NCBI GenBank assembly: GCA_946411215.1
Contig: CAMKDH010000003.1
Span: 1-36,500, forward strand
Direction of reading: 5' to 3'
Length of the DNA stretch: 36,500 nucleotides
From: an uncultured Treponema sp.
Lineage (GTDB): Bacteria; Spirochaetota; Spirochaetia; Treponematales; Treponemataceae
In this document: piece after piece, positions 25,335-35,509 of the stretch
Layout of the letters: the number at the start of each line of letters is the position of its first letter
How positions within the stretch are numbered: position 1 is the first letter of the stretch
Program-made: the position numbers and the translations under genes
Notes under the pieces: model-generated
Database searches by the model: none
What the model saw: the letters and a program-made list of their open reading frames with translations, nothing else
What the model was told of the DNA's origin: nothing

Positions 25335-28305
25335 ACTCATGCATCTTATATTCCGTATCCTCGTCGATCATTTCGATGATTACGTCGGTGACGCGAGGGT
25401 CGAACTGGATGCCGCGGTATTTGATGAACTCTTCGCGAACTTTTTCCTGTGGCAGATAGTTACGGTAGCTGCGGTTTGAGGTCATGGCATCGTAGGCGTC
25501 GGCAACTCCGATAATGCGTGCAATCCATGGAATGTCTTCGCCTGCAAGACCATCAGGGTAACCTTTACCGTCGTAGTGTTCGTGGTGACTTCTGGCGCCA
25601 ATAGAAATTTCTGGCATAGAAGAAATTGATTTTAAGATGTCGCTTCCAATTACAGGGTGCGCTTTTACAGTTTCGTATTCTTCTGTTGTAAGCTTGCCCG
25701 ACTTATTGATGATTGCGTTAGGAATACCTATCTTTCCAATATCATGCAGTAGGGCAGCGTAGTAAATGCTTTCCTGTGTTTTTTCATTTTCGCCAAGCCT
25801 TTGTGCAAGCATCCTTGAATATTCTGCAACGCGGTTTGAGTGACCGTTTGTGTATTTATCCTTAGCATCAATTGTCTGAGCAAGAGCACTTGTAACTTCT
25901 ATAGAAAGCTTTTTGATTTTTTCCTGATTACGTCTTGCAATATCAAGTCTTATAAATACAAAAAGTCCGATTGTTCCAAAAATCAGCAGAATAACCAGAA
26001 TGCGGAACCAGGTTTTCTGCCACAAATATGCTTTCTTAACAATTGTAATTGTTGCTTCTTTTTCGCATTGAACACCATCAGCGTTCTGAGCAATAACATG
26101 GAATACATAAGTTCCCGGACGAAGGTTTGTATATGAAGCATTTCGTTCGCCTGTCCATTCAGAATAATCTTCATCAAAGCCTTCGAGCATTGTCTTAAAC
26201 TGAACCTGTTCAGAAGAAACCTGGCTTATACCTGTATACTTAATGCTAAGACGTTTTACATTAGGCTCAACTTTAATCTTAACCCCGCCATCATGTGTAA
26301 TAAGAAGTCGTTCGCTGTCGAGTGTGAGTGTCTGGATTTTTACAGTAGGGGAGTAAATGTTTGAAGCGCTGCGCACAGGATCCATCAGTGTAAAACCGTC
26401 AATCAGAGTAAACCAGAGTCGTCCCTTGTCATCCTGCATTGAAAGTGAAGTAGAAGTAACTCCGCCCGAATTAATACCGTCAAGCTTGCTGAAGTAATTG
26501 AGCGTAACTGAGTTTTTTGTTCCGTTTATAACTTCATCAAGCTCCGAAAGTTTGATATTGAAAATTCCCTTATTGTTTGTTGCCCAGACTTTTTGAGTAT
26601 AATCGAGCATAACCTGGAATACACCGTCGGCACCAAAACCATTTTCGATATTGAAATTAAAAATCTTTCCGGTGTCTTTTGAAATGATGCTCATGCCCGA
26701 ACCTGTAGTAACCCAGATTTCTCCCGCACGAATAGAAGAGATTTTAAAAATAATGTTTCCCGCAAGACCATCATCCTTTGTAAGCTTCTTAGTGATTTCT
26801 TTTGTTTGAGGATTCATTATGTAAACGCCACCGCCGTCGGTACCAAACCAGATTGAACCGTCGGTATCTTCAAAAAGGCACATGATGTAATCATTGTCGA
26901 GCACATTATTTTTGTTGATGTTCAGAATGTTTTTTGTTTCCGGATCAATGATGGAAAGTCCTGTAGTTGTTCCAACATAAAGCTCGCCGTTACTCATCTG
27001 AATTGCAACACGAACTTTGTTTCCAGCAAGACCTTCGCTTTTTGTCCATTGCTCAATTGTACCGTCAAGATTAAATTTTACCTGACCATGATTTTCGTAA
27101 CAGCTTACAAGAACAGCGCCTTCTTGTGTTACTCCAACATGACGGATTCGAGTGTTCTTGCAGTATTCAGTAATTGAATTTTCTATAAAGGTGTTGTTGT
27201 TGTAACAGTAAAGACCATCATCACAGCCAATCCAGATTACATCTCGGAATGTATCCTGTGCAATTGCATTTACTGTTGTAGAAAGATTCGTTGTCTGGAA
27301 TTTTCCATAGCTGAGTTTTTGAACACCACCGCGGTCCAAAGCCATCCAGATGTTGTGTTCATGATCTTCCATAATATCATTTACACTGTCATCAGGAAGC
27401 AGGGTTCCGGTATCAAGATAAGAAAGAACTCCGTCATGAAGAACTGTAATTCCGTTATCAAGTGCAAACCATGTATTCTTTGATGAATCCTGGAAGATAC
27501 AGGTTACGGTAGTTCCCTGCTGATTTCCGTGTCCGATATTATAAACAGTTTCGTTTTCCGAAGTGATTTTTACAGCATAATGAGGCGCAACTCCAAACCA
27601 GAAGGTGCCTGCAGGATCCTGACTTACAGTTGTTACGATCGGATTTTGTATTGACTTGATTATTTTGCTTACCTGAAACTTACCGCTCGAATAACAGTAA
27701 AGTCCGTCTTCTGTTCTTGTTACAATCCATACACGTCCGGCAGTATCGCAGTAGAGTTGATTTACAATAAAGTTGTTATTTTGAGGAATATTTTCAGAAT
27801 CAGAAAAGCTTTCAACTTCATATTTTCTGTTGATGCGGACAATACCCGAAGCAGTTCCAACCCACATAGTGCCGTTTTTGTCTTCGCAGATTGCACGGAT
27901 AGAATTGTTTGGAAGTCCTTCTTTTACAGTAAATTTTATTACTTCTCCATCAGTGCGAAGACAAAGCAGACCTTCATCGTTTGAACCAATCCAGATGTTT
28001 TTTCGCGAATCCTGGAACATCGTTCGTGCACTAATAAAATCATAACGTTCATCATAAAGGCGGTTCATAGAAGTAAACTCAACGCCGTCAAATCGTAGCA
28101 GACCAGTATAAGTTCCAAAATACATATACCCGTCGCTGTCCTGCATAAGATCAGTAATAGTATTGCCAGGCAGCCCCGACTCCGCATTCCAGTTTCGGCT
28201 TATAAAATCCTTGAAAAAAGGATCCACTGTTTTCTTAGTCTGTGCCATCAACACGCCACAAAAAATCCCCGCACAGACCATAATCGTAAATAGCTTCTTC
28301 ATCAT
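25333..28305 (-). CDS. Periplasmic two-component-regulator-propeller / Y_Y_Y sensor fused to cytoplasmic HD-GYP phosphodiesterase
   Basis: 990 aa; signal peptide, repeated DxxGxxWFGT/xGGGV propeller motifs, one TM near residue ~770, then HDIGKIGIP and HHEHYDGKGYPDGLAG. Confidence 0.92.
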   Translation of the reverse strand: MMKKLFTIMVCAGIFCGVLMAQTKKTVDPFFKDFISRNWNAESGLPGNTITDLMQDSDGYMYFGTYTGLLRFDGVEFTSMNRLYDERYDFISARTMFQDSRKNIWIGSNDEGLLCLRTDGEVIKFTVKEGLPNNSIRAICEDKNGTMWVGTASGIVRINRKYEVESFSDSENIPQNNNFIVNQLYCDTAGRVWIVTRTEDGLYCYSSGKFQVSKIIKSIQNPIVTTVSQDPAGTFWFGVAPHYAVKITSENETVYNIGHGNQQGTTVTCIFQDSSKNTWFALDNGITVLHDGVLSYLDTGTLLPDDSVNDIMEDHEHNIWMALDRGGVQKLSYGKFQTTNLSTTVNAIAQDTFRDVIWIGCDDGLYCYNNNTFIENSITEYCKNTRIRHVGVTQEGAVLVSCYENHGQVKFNLDGTIEQWTKSEGLAGNKVRVAIQMSNGELYVGTTTGLSIIDPETKNILNINKNNVLDNDYIMCLFEDTDGSIWFGTDGGGVYIMNPQTKEITKKLTKDDGLAGNIIFKISSIRAGEIWVTTGSGMSIISKDTGKIFNFNIENGFGADGVFQVMLDYTQKVWATNNKGIFNIKLSELDEVINGTKNSVTLNYFSKLDGINSGGVTSTSLSMQDDKGRLWFTLIDGFTLMDPVRSASNIYSPTVKIQTLTLDSERLLITHDGGVKIKVEPNVKRLSIKYTGISQVSSEQVQFKTMLEGFDEDYSEWTGERNASYTNLRPGTYVFHVIAQNADGVQCEKEATITIVKKAYLWQKTWFRILVILLIFGTIGLFVFIRLDIARRNQEKIKKLSIEVTSALAQTIDAKDKYTNGHSNRVAEYSRMLAQRLGENEKTQESIYYAALLHDIGKIGIPNAIINKSGKLTTEEYETVKAHPVIGSDILKSISSMPEISIGARSHHEHYDGKGYPDGLAGEDIPWIARIIGVADAYDAMTSNRSYRNYLPQEKVREEFIKYRGIQFDPRVTDVIIEMIDEDTEYKMHE

Positions 28306-28410
28306 AATTTTCTATTATACTATGGATTGGTGGTTTTTCAACTGTTTCTATGAGCATGTGGTCCCTGAGCCTGTCGAAGGGCCTTTTGTCATTGTCTGTT
28401 GACCTTTGTC

Positions 28411-28433
28411 ATTGTCGGGCTTGACCCGACAAT
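28411..28433. repeat. Small REP-like palindrome ATTGTCGGG-CTTGA-CCCGACAAT
   Basis: Perfect 9-bp inverted repeat; reverse complement matches 14313-14335 apart from a compensatory G-C to A-T pair. Confidence 0.75.
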
Positions 28434-28591
28434 CTTTTCTTTACAATTCATTTTTCCTATTGTAAAATTAACTATTAAATTAATTACACGGGGCCAAAAA
28501 TGAAAAACAAACTTTCTTTGCTTAAAACTACTATACTGTTGTTAGGGGGGGGCTGCTCGCGTTAAGTAGTCTTATTTCTTGTGATAATTTT

Positions 28592-31500
28592 TTGCGTTCA
28601 GATGATGTTAAGCGTGAAATTGAAGAGACAATTGCTTATAATAACGCAAAAGAAATTCCAGTTTTTATCCAAGCTCAGGAAGGTTCAGGTTCTACAGTTC
28701 CAAAAGACAATCATATTGCAAAAAAAGGTTATGCCTTTGAAATAAGTTTTTCAGAAAATCCTGCCTATAGCTTTATTAAATGGACAGCCGTTTCCAAAGA
28801 TGATAATTCCAAAGCAATTACAGATGGTGTAGAATTTGAAGATGCAACCGCTCTTAAAACTAAAGTAACAATTACTAATGATACTCAGGCAATTCAAATT
28901 ATTCCTGTCTGTACACAGAGAATTACTGTTTCTGGTGAACCAAGTCCTCGTTATGATCCTCTAGGAGTAAGCAGAGACAGAGCCATCACAGTAAGCTTTA
29001 CAAAACCTTTAAAAGAAACAAATTTTATTTTTTCCCAAAATGAAATTCCTGCTTCTGCACAAGTAAAACAGGATAATGCAGGAAACATATGGGCATATAC
29101 TTTAGAAGGACAAACATATTTAAAAAATATTTCAATAACAAATATAGATGACTATTCAATTGCAGAACATTTTACCTGTCCTGTAATTAACGGAAATCTT
29201 CTTACAATTGAAACAGACAAAACAAATCCGATATCTTTTAATTCCAGCGAAATCTTTAAAACGGTAAAAGTCACTTTAAGTAAAGATATTGTTGATATTG
29301 ATGGTATAAAGATGAACTCATCTAAAACCTGGAATTATCAGATAACCGAAGCAACTGATGAAAAAGCAACTGTAAATCTTACAAGCGTTGCAGCCGAAGG
29401 TTCTGTGTATCTGGCTGGAACAAAAGACTATTCAATTGGTCAAAAACTTTCACTTGCTTTTACAGAAGATGCTGATTATCAGTTCGTAAAGTGGGTTTAT
29501 GATAATTCCATTGTTTATATTGCGGAACCTTGTAGTGCAAATACAACAGCAACAATACTTGAAAAAACAACTCCAGAAAATCCTACTCAAATAAAGGCTG
29601 TCTGTGCTCCTCGTCTTAGAGTTACAGCTTTTAGTCCTATAAATAACAGTTCAAATCCTACGGTATGTAAAAATTCTTCTATAATAATTACTTTCAACCA
29701 CAATTTGTCTGATAATGCAGAAGATCTTTTACAGCTTCAGAATATTTCAATTGCTCTTGGAGGTTCCCCTGTAAATACCTGTTTCAAAGCTCCGGTTTTA
29801 CAAGATAATACAGTAACCTTTATTGCAGATAATTCGAATATGCTTTCTGTTCCTGCTGGTCAAACAAAAACAGTTACTGTTTCTATTCCTGCCGATTTTT
29901 ACTATAGACTTGATGATGAAAACAAAACCAAAATAACTTATGGTGCCAACGGCGTTTTGTTTGATTATAAAATTGATGAAACAACTCTTAATAAAGCAGA
30001 AATTACTTTCACAGCTGCAAGCGGTTCTGGTTCATTAACAAAAGCTTCCGGTACTAACCAATATTCAATAGGGCAGGAAGTACCAATTTCGTTTGAACCT
30101 GCAGCAGGCTGGAAATTCAACGGTTGGACTATTACCAGCGGAAATCAACCTGTTGAAGAATCAAAAATTTCAATAGCAGATAAAGATTCCCTTTCTACAA
30201 AACTTACAGTTTATGAAGCTCTACAAGGTGTAACGGTTACGGCTAAAACAAGTGAATGTCTTTCAGTTAGCTCTGTTAGTCCTCGCTTACAAAGCAATCC
30301 AAAGGATTCAGAAATTGTAATTACATTTAATAAAACTTTGGATGCTAATTGCAGTAGTTTGCTCGATAAAATTATTATTGATTCTTATGATGGAAAACTT
30401 GGAAATTATTACACACAACGAACTCTTTCCGATAAAACAATCACGATTAAAAATACAGTTCCCATTTCTGTTCCAAAAGGAAATCAAAAAATTATAACAG
30501 TAACAGTTCCTTCTGATTTTTATTATGTAAATGACGGTAACAAAATAAATCTTGAAGAAACATCTTTTAGTTTTGTTGTTGATTACACAACAATTGCAAA
30601 ATCAAAGGTTCATTATACGCTTCTTAATGGAGAAACTAATTCTACTTTTGCCGAAGGCATTTCAGGCGGAACTATAAATCACCAGTCTTACGAAGAATAT
30701 AATATTGGAGAGGAAGTTGCGCTTTCTTTTGAACCTGCAGCCGGATATCAGTTTTATACCTGGAAGCTTCTTGATTCTCAAGGAAATGATGTAATCAATC
30801 AGATATCTTATAAAGATACATTCAAAGCTACTGATAAACAGCCAACAGTTGTTATGAATGCGGCAGAGGAACTTTATATAAATGTAGTCTGCTATAAACG
30901 ACCTGTAATTTCTACCGCAACTGTAAGTCCATATAAAGAAAATCAGGCCGACGAAGTTCCAAAGAATACACCTATTATTCTTACCTTTGGACATGCAATA
31001 AATCCTGCAACAAAAGATGAAATTATTATAAATTATTCTGCAATATCAAATTTTCTGAAGTCTGATTATTTTACTACTTCTATAAGTAGTGATTATACAA
31101 CAATTACTTTGACTCCTAAAAAAATGCTGCCTGTTGACCATGCTTACGAAACTGTGACTGTAACTGTTCCTCACAATGACATTTATTATTCTGTTGCAGG
31201 TGGCGCACAAAAAATTACTCCAGCCGATTCTGATTTTACCTGGTCGTATAGAGTTAATTCTTCGACAATTACAAAAACAATTGTGCGAGTAGATTCTAGT
31301 GATGCAAAGGCGAACTCATTAACTGTAAATGGTGCAGTTATTTCAAGTGGTGCAACACAGGTTCTGAATGTAGAACAGAGTATGAATATTGAATATCCAT
31401 TGGAAGATGGGTATCTGTTCTGTGGTTGGAAAATTGTTCCTGCTACAAGCGGTTACACTGTAGTACCAAGCGGATATGTAAAAAGTGGTGATATAGAAGT

Positions 31501-34500
31501 AAAAATCGGTAACAAAACTTACTTTATATTACAGATACCTGATTCTGAGAATCATCCTGAAAAAGCTATAATAAAATCTAATGATGCAATTGCCAATGGT
31601 TCTGCCAATTATGCAATCACTGTTTCTGCAAAAGACTTCTTGATTCCAAAAGTGACTTCAAAATTACCTGAATATGTTTCAGCTGGAAAAGATTGCGATT
31701 CCGAAATCTGTATAGAATTTAATAAAGAAATGAATAAGGAAAATCTAAATCTGTATTCTACAGCAACTAATGCAGATAATCGTAATGCGACAATACAAAT
31801 TGTAGATGCTTCAAATCCAAACGAGCATTACGAAAGTTATTTTAATGCACCTGAATGGACAAATAATACTTTGAAAATCAAACCAAAAAAAGAAATACGA
31901 TCTCTTTTGTCTGGAGAAAGTGATTTAAAAAATATAAAAATTATATTTGATTATACCAAGATAAAAGATATTGACGGTATTGTCCTTAATAGCGATCCTT
32001 CGTGGATATATAGAATAAATTATGATATGGAGAAAATTGCCCCGGCTGTATCAGGCATGAAAGTTTCTAAGCCGCAGTTTGAACTTGCAAGACACCAGAC
32101 TTCTGATGGAAATTATGAATATTATGCCAAAGAAAAAAAATCTGCCTCAGATTTACAGGAATTATCAAACACGACTTTCACAAGTTTTGTTAACAATACT
32201 TATAAGCAAAACCATGTAGGTAATAAGATTTATTTTTCTGCAAGTGTGTCCGATTCTGGTTCAGGATACAAGGGATTAACTATAAAAGAAAAACGAATAA
32301 GAACAGTTGATAATGTTACTGTTTCTGAACCTTGTGCTGACTTTACATATCCAGCAACAAAAACTGTTTTTGCAAATGAGCCTTATGTTTTGCAATCGGA
32401 AAATGATGGTGTTATTCAGCTTGATTTTATCTTTGAAGATTATGCTCTAAATAACACAACTAAAACTTACTATGTAATTAGAGATACAGCACTTGATGCG
32501 GGTAGCGCAATAAAAAATCAAATGTATGGTTATTATACAACTGAAATTGGCCCTGATGGAGAACATCCTGGTGTGTTATCCTCTAAGGCTTTATATTACA
32601 AACTAAATTCGCAAGATGTTATTGCTTATTATACTGATGATAATGGCTATAGAACTGAACAGTTAAATTTTTATAGTTGTAAAGATATATATTTAACCAA
32701 TTATTCTTCACAATCTTCTACACAAACAATTACATATAAAGTGGAATATGGATATTCGAAAAATGACTTTATGACACAGGAAAACTCTGCAACTGCAACC
32801 TCTTCTATCACTGGATATTTTAATTTTACCCGAGATGTAACAAAAGATTGTTTTGTACGAATTTCTGCAATTGATGATGTAGGAAATTTTCAAAGTATAA
32901 TTCGAGTTATTCCTGCGAAAACCTCAATTTCCAATATGCAGAGAGATGGAAATTACATGAATGTATATCTGAATGGTATAGCATATAAAGATTTTAAAGT
33001 TACCGATTATGGTGCTAATAATTTTGATTATTTACTTGTTTATACATATCAAGCTGATGAAACTTCTACACCAACAGAATTTAGGGCAAGAATGTCTAGA
33101 AGTATGGGGGATATTGCTAATTTAGGGGGGTATCATAGTAGCGATAGATTTGCAATTACAAATACTGCTTTGGAAGTAGAAGATCAGCCTGATTTTTTTC
33201 CTGACGGAATATATAAATTCTATGTCCTGCCATGTTATTGCTATTCAGAAACTTCATTTTTTGGATGTCTTTCTGATCCTTATACCTTGTATTATAATTA
33301 TACTCCTCAAAATCAAGGTGGAGGAACAGATCCTGAATCTCCAAATCTGCCATCAAGTTTTACTTTAACGAATATTCAGCATCCTGTAAGTACTGGTTAT
33401 CATACTGCATCTGTAGAATTCCCTGAAGGATTTACTCCGTCTGCGAATTTTTCTTATGGAGTAAAATACAAAAAGCAGAATACTTCAAAATATGAATATG
33501 GAGAATTAAATTTTGGAACCCAAAGTGGCAGTAAATATGATGTATCTATTTATGCAAAAGATGCAAATGGAACAATATATGAACCAGATCCTGCTTATTC
33601 TGTTGAACTTGATGCTACTTATGATAATATACCCCCTTCTGTTAATGTAAAAAATTCCTGGAATTCTTTATTTTCTTCTACTCCGAATAAAATTCACCTG
33701 GGGAATTTTTCTTCTGTTGCAAACTCTATGCCTTCTGACACAGGTGGGGCTGGCATGTACGTCAATGAGGATGGTTTAATACAATTTGATTATTATCTCA
33801 TAAAAAAAGAAACTGCGGGATATTCTTCGCATGAAGAAATAACAAGAGATAAACTTGTAAATTTTCAAAAGCATACTTTTTGTTATACACCAGGAACAAC
33901 ACGTTTAGCATTGGATTGGGATTCTTTTTTGGAAGGCTATTATATTCTTGTACTGGATTTAAAAGATAACAATGATAATTCTGCACTATATAGTTATGTC
34001 GTTATGAATATTACAGAACCTGGAATACCAAAAATCTGGGTAGCCGATTCTAAAATGTATGTACAGGCCTTGAAAACACACTCCTCATATTCCGGTTATA
34101 TTTATAGACTACAAAATGATACATGGTCTAACCGTAGTGCTTTTGAAGGGCAGGCTATGACTAATAATGGAATGGATAATAGAGCTTATGGTTTTGGTAC
34201 TCCAAAATACTTTTTTAAATGCTCGGTTTATAATGGTGCAAAGAATTCTTTATATGCCTTTGTTTATCCTAACTATTTTGACCGATTAAATAAGGGTGAA
34301 AATGTTTCTTGTTCAAGCAAAGCGGTAATTCCTGGTTTGTCAGATTCATATCAGGTTTTCTATGATGCACCTTGTTTTGCGCATACAATGGCGTTCCCAA
34401 CAGAACTGCTTGCAGAAATTGACTCCAAGACAGATGCTGCCCTTGTATATGATACTACACTTGATAGAAAAACTGCCTATACCGCAGTTTGGGAAACAAA

Positions 34501-34681
34501 GGGTAGGGAATACGGTCTAAAACTATTGTATGGCGGTGAATCAGATGCAAACAATAGCTGGTTGCAGGGTAATACTACATATATTGCCCCTGTAAATGAG
34601 ATTCCTTCCGGCTTCTCCTATGTAACAGTTTTCCATTTTGCCGACGGAACCACAGCCATGAGCGACGTAAAGCAGAAGTAG
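28592..34681 (+). CDS. Giant repetitive surface protein (2029 aa in the open frame); probable lipoprotein whose start at 28500 is out of frame in this sequence
   Basis: Repeats such as SVSPRLQSNPKDSEIVITFNKTLD (Big_5-like) and YSIGQEVPISFEPAAGWKFNGW. Signal peptide MKNKLSLLKTTILLLGGG begins at 28500 and LLALSSLISCDN lipobox is in the downstream frame; the frames join at a G tract. Confidence 0.85.
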   Translation: MRSDDVKREIEETIAYNNAKEIPVFIQAQEGSGSTVPKDNHIAKKGYAFEISFSENPAYSFIKWTAVSKDDNSKAITDGVEFEDATALKTKVTITNDTQAIQIIPVCTQRITVSGEPSPRYDPLGVSRDRAITVSFTKPLKETNFIFSQNEIPASAQVKQDNAGNIWAYTLEGQTYLKNISITNIDDYSIAEHFTCPVINGNLLTIETDKTNPISFNSSEIFKTVKVTLSKDIVDIDGIKMNSSKTWNYQITEATDEKATVNLTSVAAEGSVYLAGTKDYSIGQKLSLAFTEDADYQFVKWVYDNSIVYIAEPCSANTTATILEKTTPENPTQIKAVCAPRLRVTAFSPINNSSNPTVCKNSSIIITFNHNLSDNAEDLLQLQNISIALGGSPVNTCFKAPVLQDNTVTFIADNSNMLSVPAGQTKTVTVSIPADFYYRLDDENKTKITYGANGVLFDYKIDETTLNKAEITFTAASGSGSLTKASGTNQYSIGQEVPISFEPAAGWKFNGWTITSGNQPVEESKISIADKDSLSTKLTVYEALQGVTVTAKTSECLSVSSVSPRLQSNPKDSEIVITFNKTLDANCSSLLDKIIIDSYDGKLGNYYTQRTLSDKTITIKNTVPISVPKGNQKIITVTVPSDFYYVNDGNKINLEETSFSFVVDYTTIAKSKVHYTLLNGETNSTFAEGISGGTINHQSYEEYNIGEEVALSFEPAAGYQFYTWKLLDSQGNDVINQISYKDTFKATDKQPTVVMNAAEELYINVVCYKRPVISTATVSPYKENQADEVPKNTPIILTFGHAINPATKDEIIINYSAISNFLKSDYFTTSISSDYTTITLTPKKMLPVDHAYETVTVTVPHNDIYYSVAGGAQKITPADSDFTWSYRVNSSTITKTIVRVDSSDAKANSLTVNGAVISSGATQVLNVEQSMNIEYPLEDGYLFCGWKIVPATSGYTVVPSGYVKSGDIEVKIGNKTYFILQIPDSENHPEKAIIKSNDAIANGSANYAITVSAKDFLIPKVTSKLPEYVSAGKDCDSEICIEFNKEMNKENLNLYSTATNADNRNATIQIVDASNPNEHYESYFNAPEWTNNTLKIKPKKEIRSLLSGESDLKNIKIIFDYTKIKDIDGIVLNSDPSWIYRINYDMEKIAPAVSGMKVSKPQFELARHQTSDGNYEYYAKEKKSASDLQELSNTTFTSFVNNTYKQNHVGNKIYFSASVSDSGSGYKGLTIKEKRIRTVDNVTVSEPCADFTYPATKTVFANEPYVLQSENDGVIQLDFIFEDYALNNTTKTYYVIRDTALDAGSAIKNQMYGYYTTEIGPDGEHPGVLSSKALYYKLNSQDVIAYYTDDNGYRTEQLNFYSCKDIYLTNYSSQSSTQTITYKVEYGYSKNDFMTQENSATATSSITGYFNFTRDVTKDCFVRISAIDDVGNFQSIIRVIPAKTSISNMQRDGNYMNVYLNGIAYKDFKVTDYGANNFDYLLVYTYQADETSTPTEFRARMSRSMGDIANLGGYHSSDRFAITNTALEVEDQPDFFPDGIYKFYVLPCYCYSETSFFGCLSDPYTLYYNYTPQNQGGGTDPESPNLPSSFTLTNIQHPVSTGYHTASVEFPEGFTPSANFSYGVKYKKQNTSKYEYGELNFGTQSGSKYDVSIYAKDANGTIYEPDPAYSVELDATYDNIPPSVNVKNSWNSLFSSTPNKIHLGNFSSVANSMPSDTGGAGMYVNEDGLIQFDYYLIKKETAGYSSHEEITRDKLVNFQKHTFCYTPGTTRLALDWDSFLEGYYILVLDLKDNNDNSALYSYVVMNITEPGIPKIWVADSKMYVQALKTHSSYSGYIYRLQNDTWSNRSAFEGQAMTNNGMDNRAYGFGTPKYFFKCSVYNGAKNSLYAFVYPNYFDRLNKGENVSCSSKAVIPGLSDSYQVFYDAPCFAHTMAFPTELLAEIDSKTDAALVYDTTLDRKTAYTAVWETKGREYGLKLLYGGESDANNSWLQGNTTYIAPVNEIPSGFSYVTVFHFADGTTAMSDVKQK

Positions 34682-34694
34682 CAGGGGATTGAAG

Positions 34695-35483
34695 TCAAAC
34701 TAAAAATTGATTTATCATTCTTTCTACTTCTTTTACATCTAGAGGAGTTTGTTCTGTTTCCATTGTGATAATCAGGTTGTTGCCAAGTAGTATACCAGTC
34801 CTGGAATATTCACTTATACGCCGTGTCATGTTTGTTGTGTAGTCCGGATCATCCATGCGGCCGCAATGTTCCCAATAAAACTCCTTACGTGTCCTAGGGT
34901 TGAGACATAAAAAGTCTACATGAAAGGTTGCTCCATTTTTCATGTGAACAGGGTACTCGTAATGGTAGGGGATGTTCTTCTCCTTCAAAAGGTTTGCAAT
35001 AATTACTTCTGATTTTGAACGCATGGGTTCATTTTTGAAGGAAACTAGATTTCCCTCTGGGGTTTCTTTTTTATGTTCATATTCTTTATTTTGCCAGCGA
35101 AGTGCATATTCTTTGTTGTTCACAAAAAGTGGTGTTACAAGGAGTTTCCGTGCCTGGGGCAGACTGGAATAGCAGTTTATTAACTCTAGAGGTTTGTAGG
35201 TATTTATAAAATTGTCTAGCGCGGAGAGATTTGTTTTGAGGGTGTCAAGAAGCTTTTTGTTATAATCACGTTGTGCGATTCCAATCGCAAGATTTCGTTT
35301 TTTCTTGTTCAAATAAAACCGTTTGTTTGGATTTCCTTCTGCAGCCATATAATATTGAAAAGTGTTGTGGCTTTTTGAAACACAAAGATTTCCTTTCGGA
35401 GGTGATTTTAATTGTTTTTCAACACCAGCGATAATTGTTGCCAGTTCTTTTTGTCTGATTTTTGCTTTTTCAAGTAATTGCAT
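34695..35483 (-). CDS. Hypothetical protein with PD-(D/E)XK-like nuclease C-terminal domain
   Basis: 262 aa; RSKSEVIIANLLKEKNIPYHYEYPV...FHVDFLCLNPRTRKEFYWEHCGRMDD has the E...D...E-x-x-x-E-H layout of PD-(D/E)XK nucleases; N-terminal coiled-coil region; SD AGGAGAT upstream. Confidence 0.7.
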   Translation of the reverse strand: MQLLEKAKIRQKELATIIAGVEKQLKSPPKGNLCVSKSHNTFQYYMAAEGNPNKRFYLNKKKRNLAIGIAQRDYNKKLLDTLKTNLSALDNFINTYKPLELINCYSSLPQARKLLVTPLFVNNKEYALRWQNKEYEHKKETPEGNLVSFKNEPMRSKSEVIIANLLKEKNIPYHYEYPVHMKNGATFHVDFLCLNPRTRKEFYWEHCGRMDDPDYTTNMTRRISEYSRTGILLGNNLIITMETEQTPLDVKEVERMINQFLV

Positions 35484-35509
35484 TTGTTTTATCTCCTTTT
35501 TGATCCAAT

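Noticed and set aside
33125-33130. Second G6 tract inside the giant surface-protein gene
   Set aside because: Reading frame is continuous through it and it is short; kept only as a possible minor slippage site.
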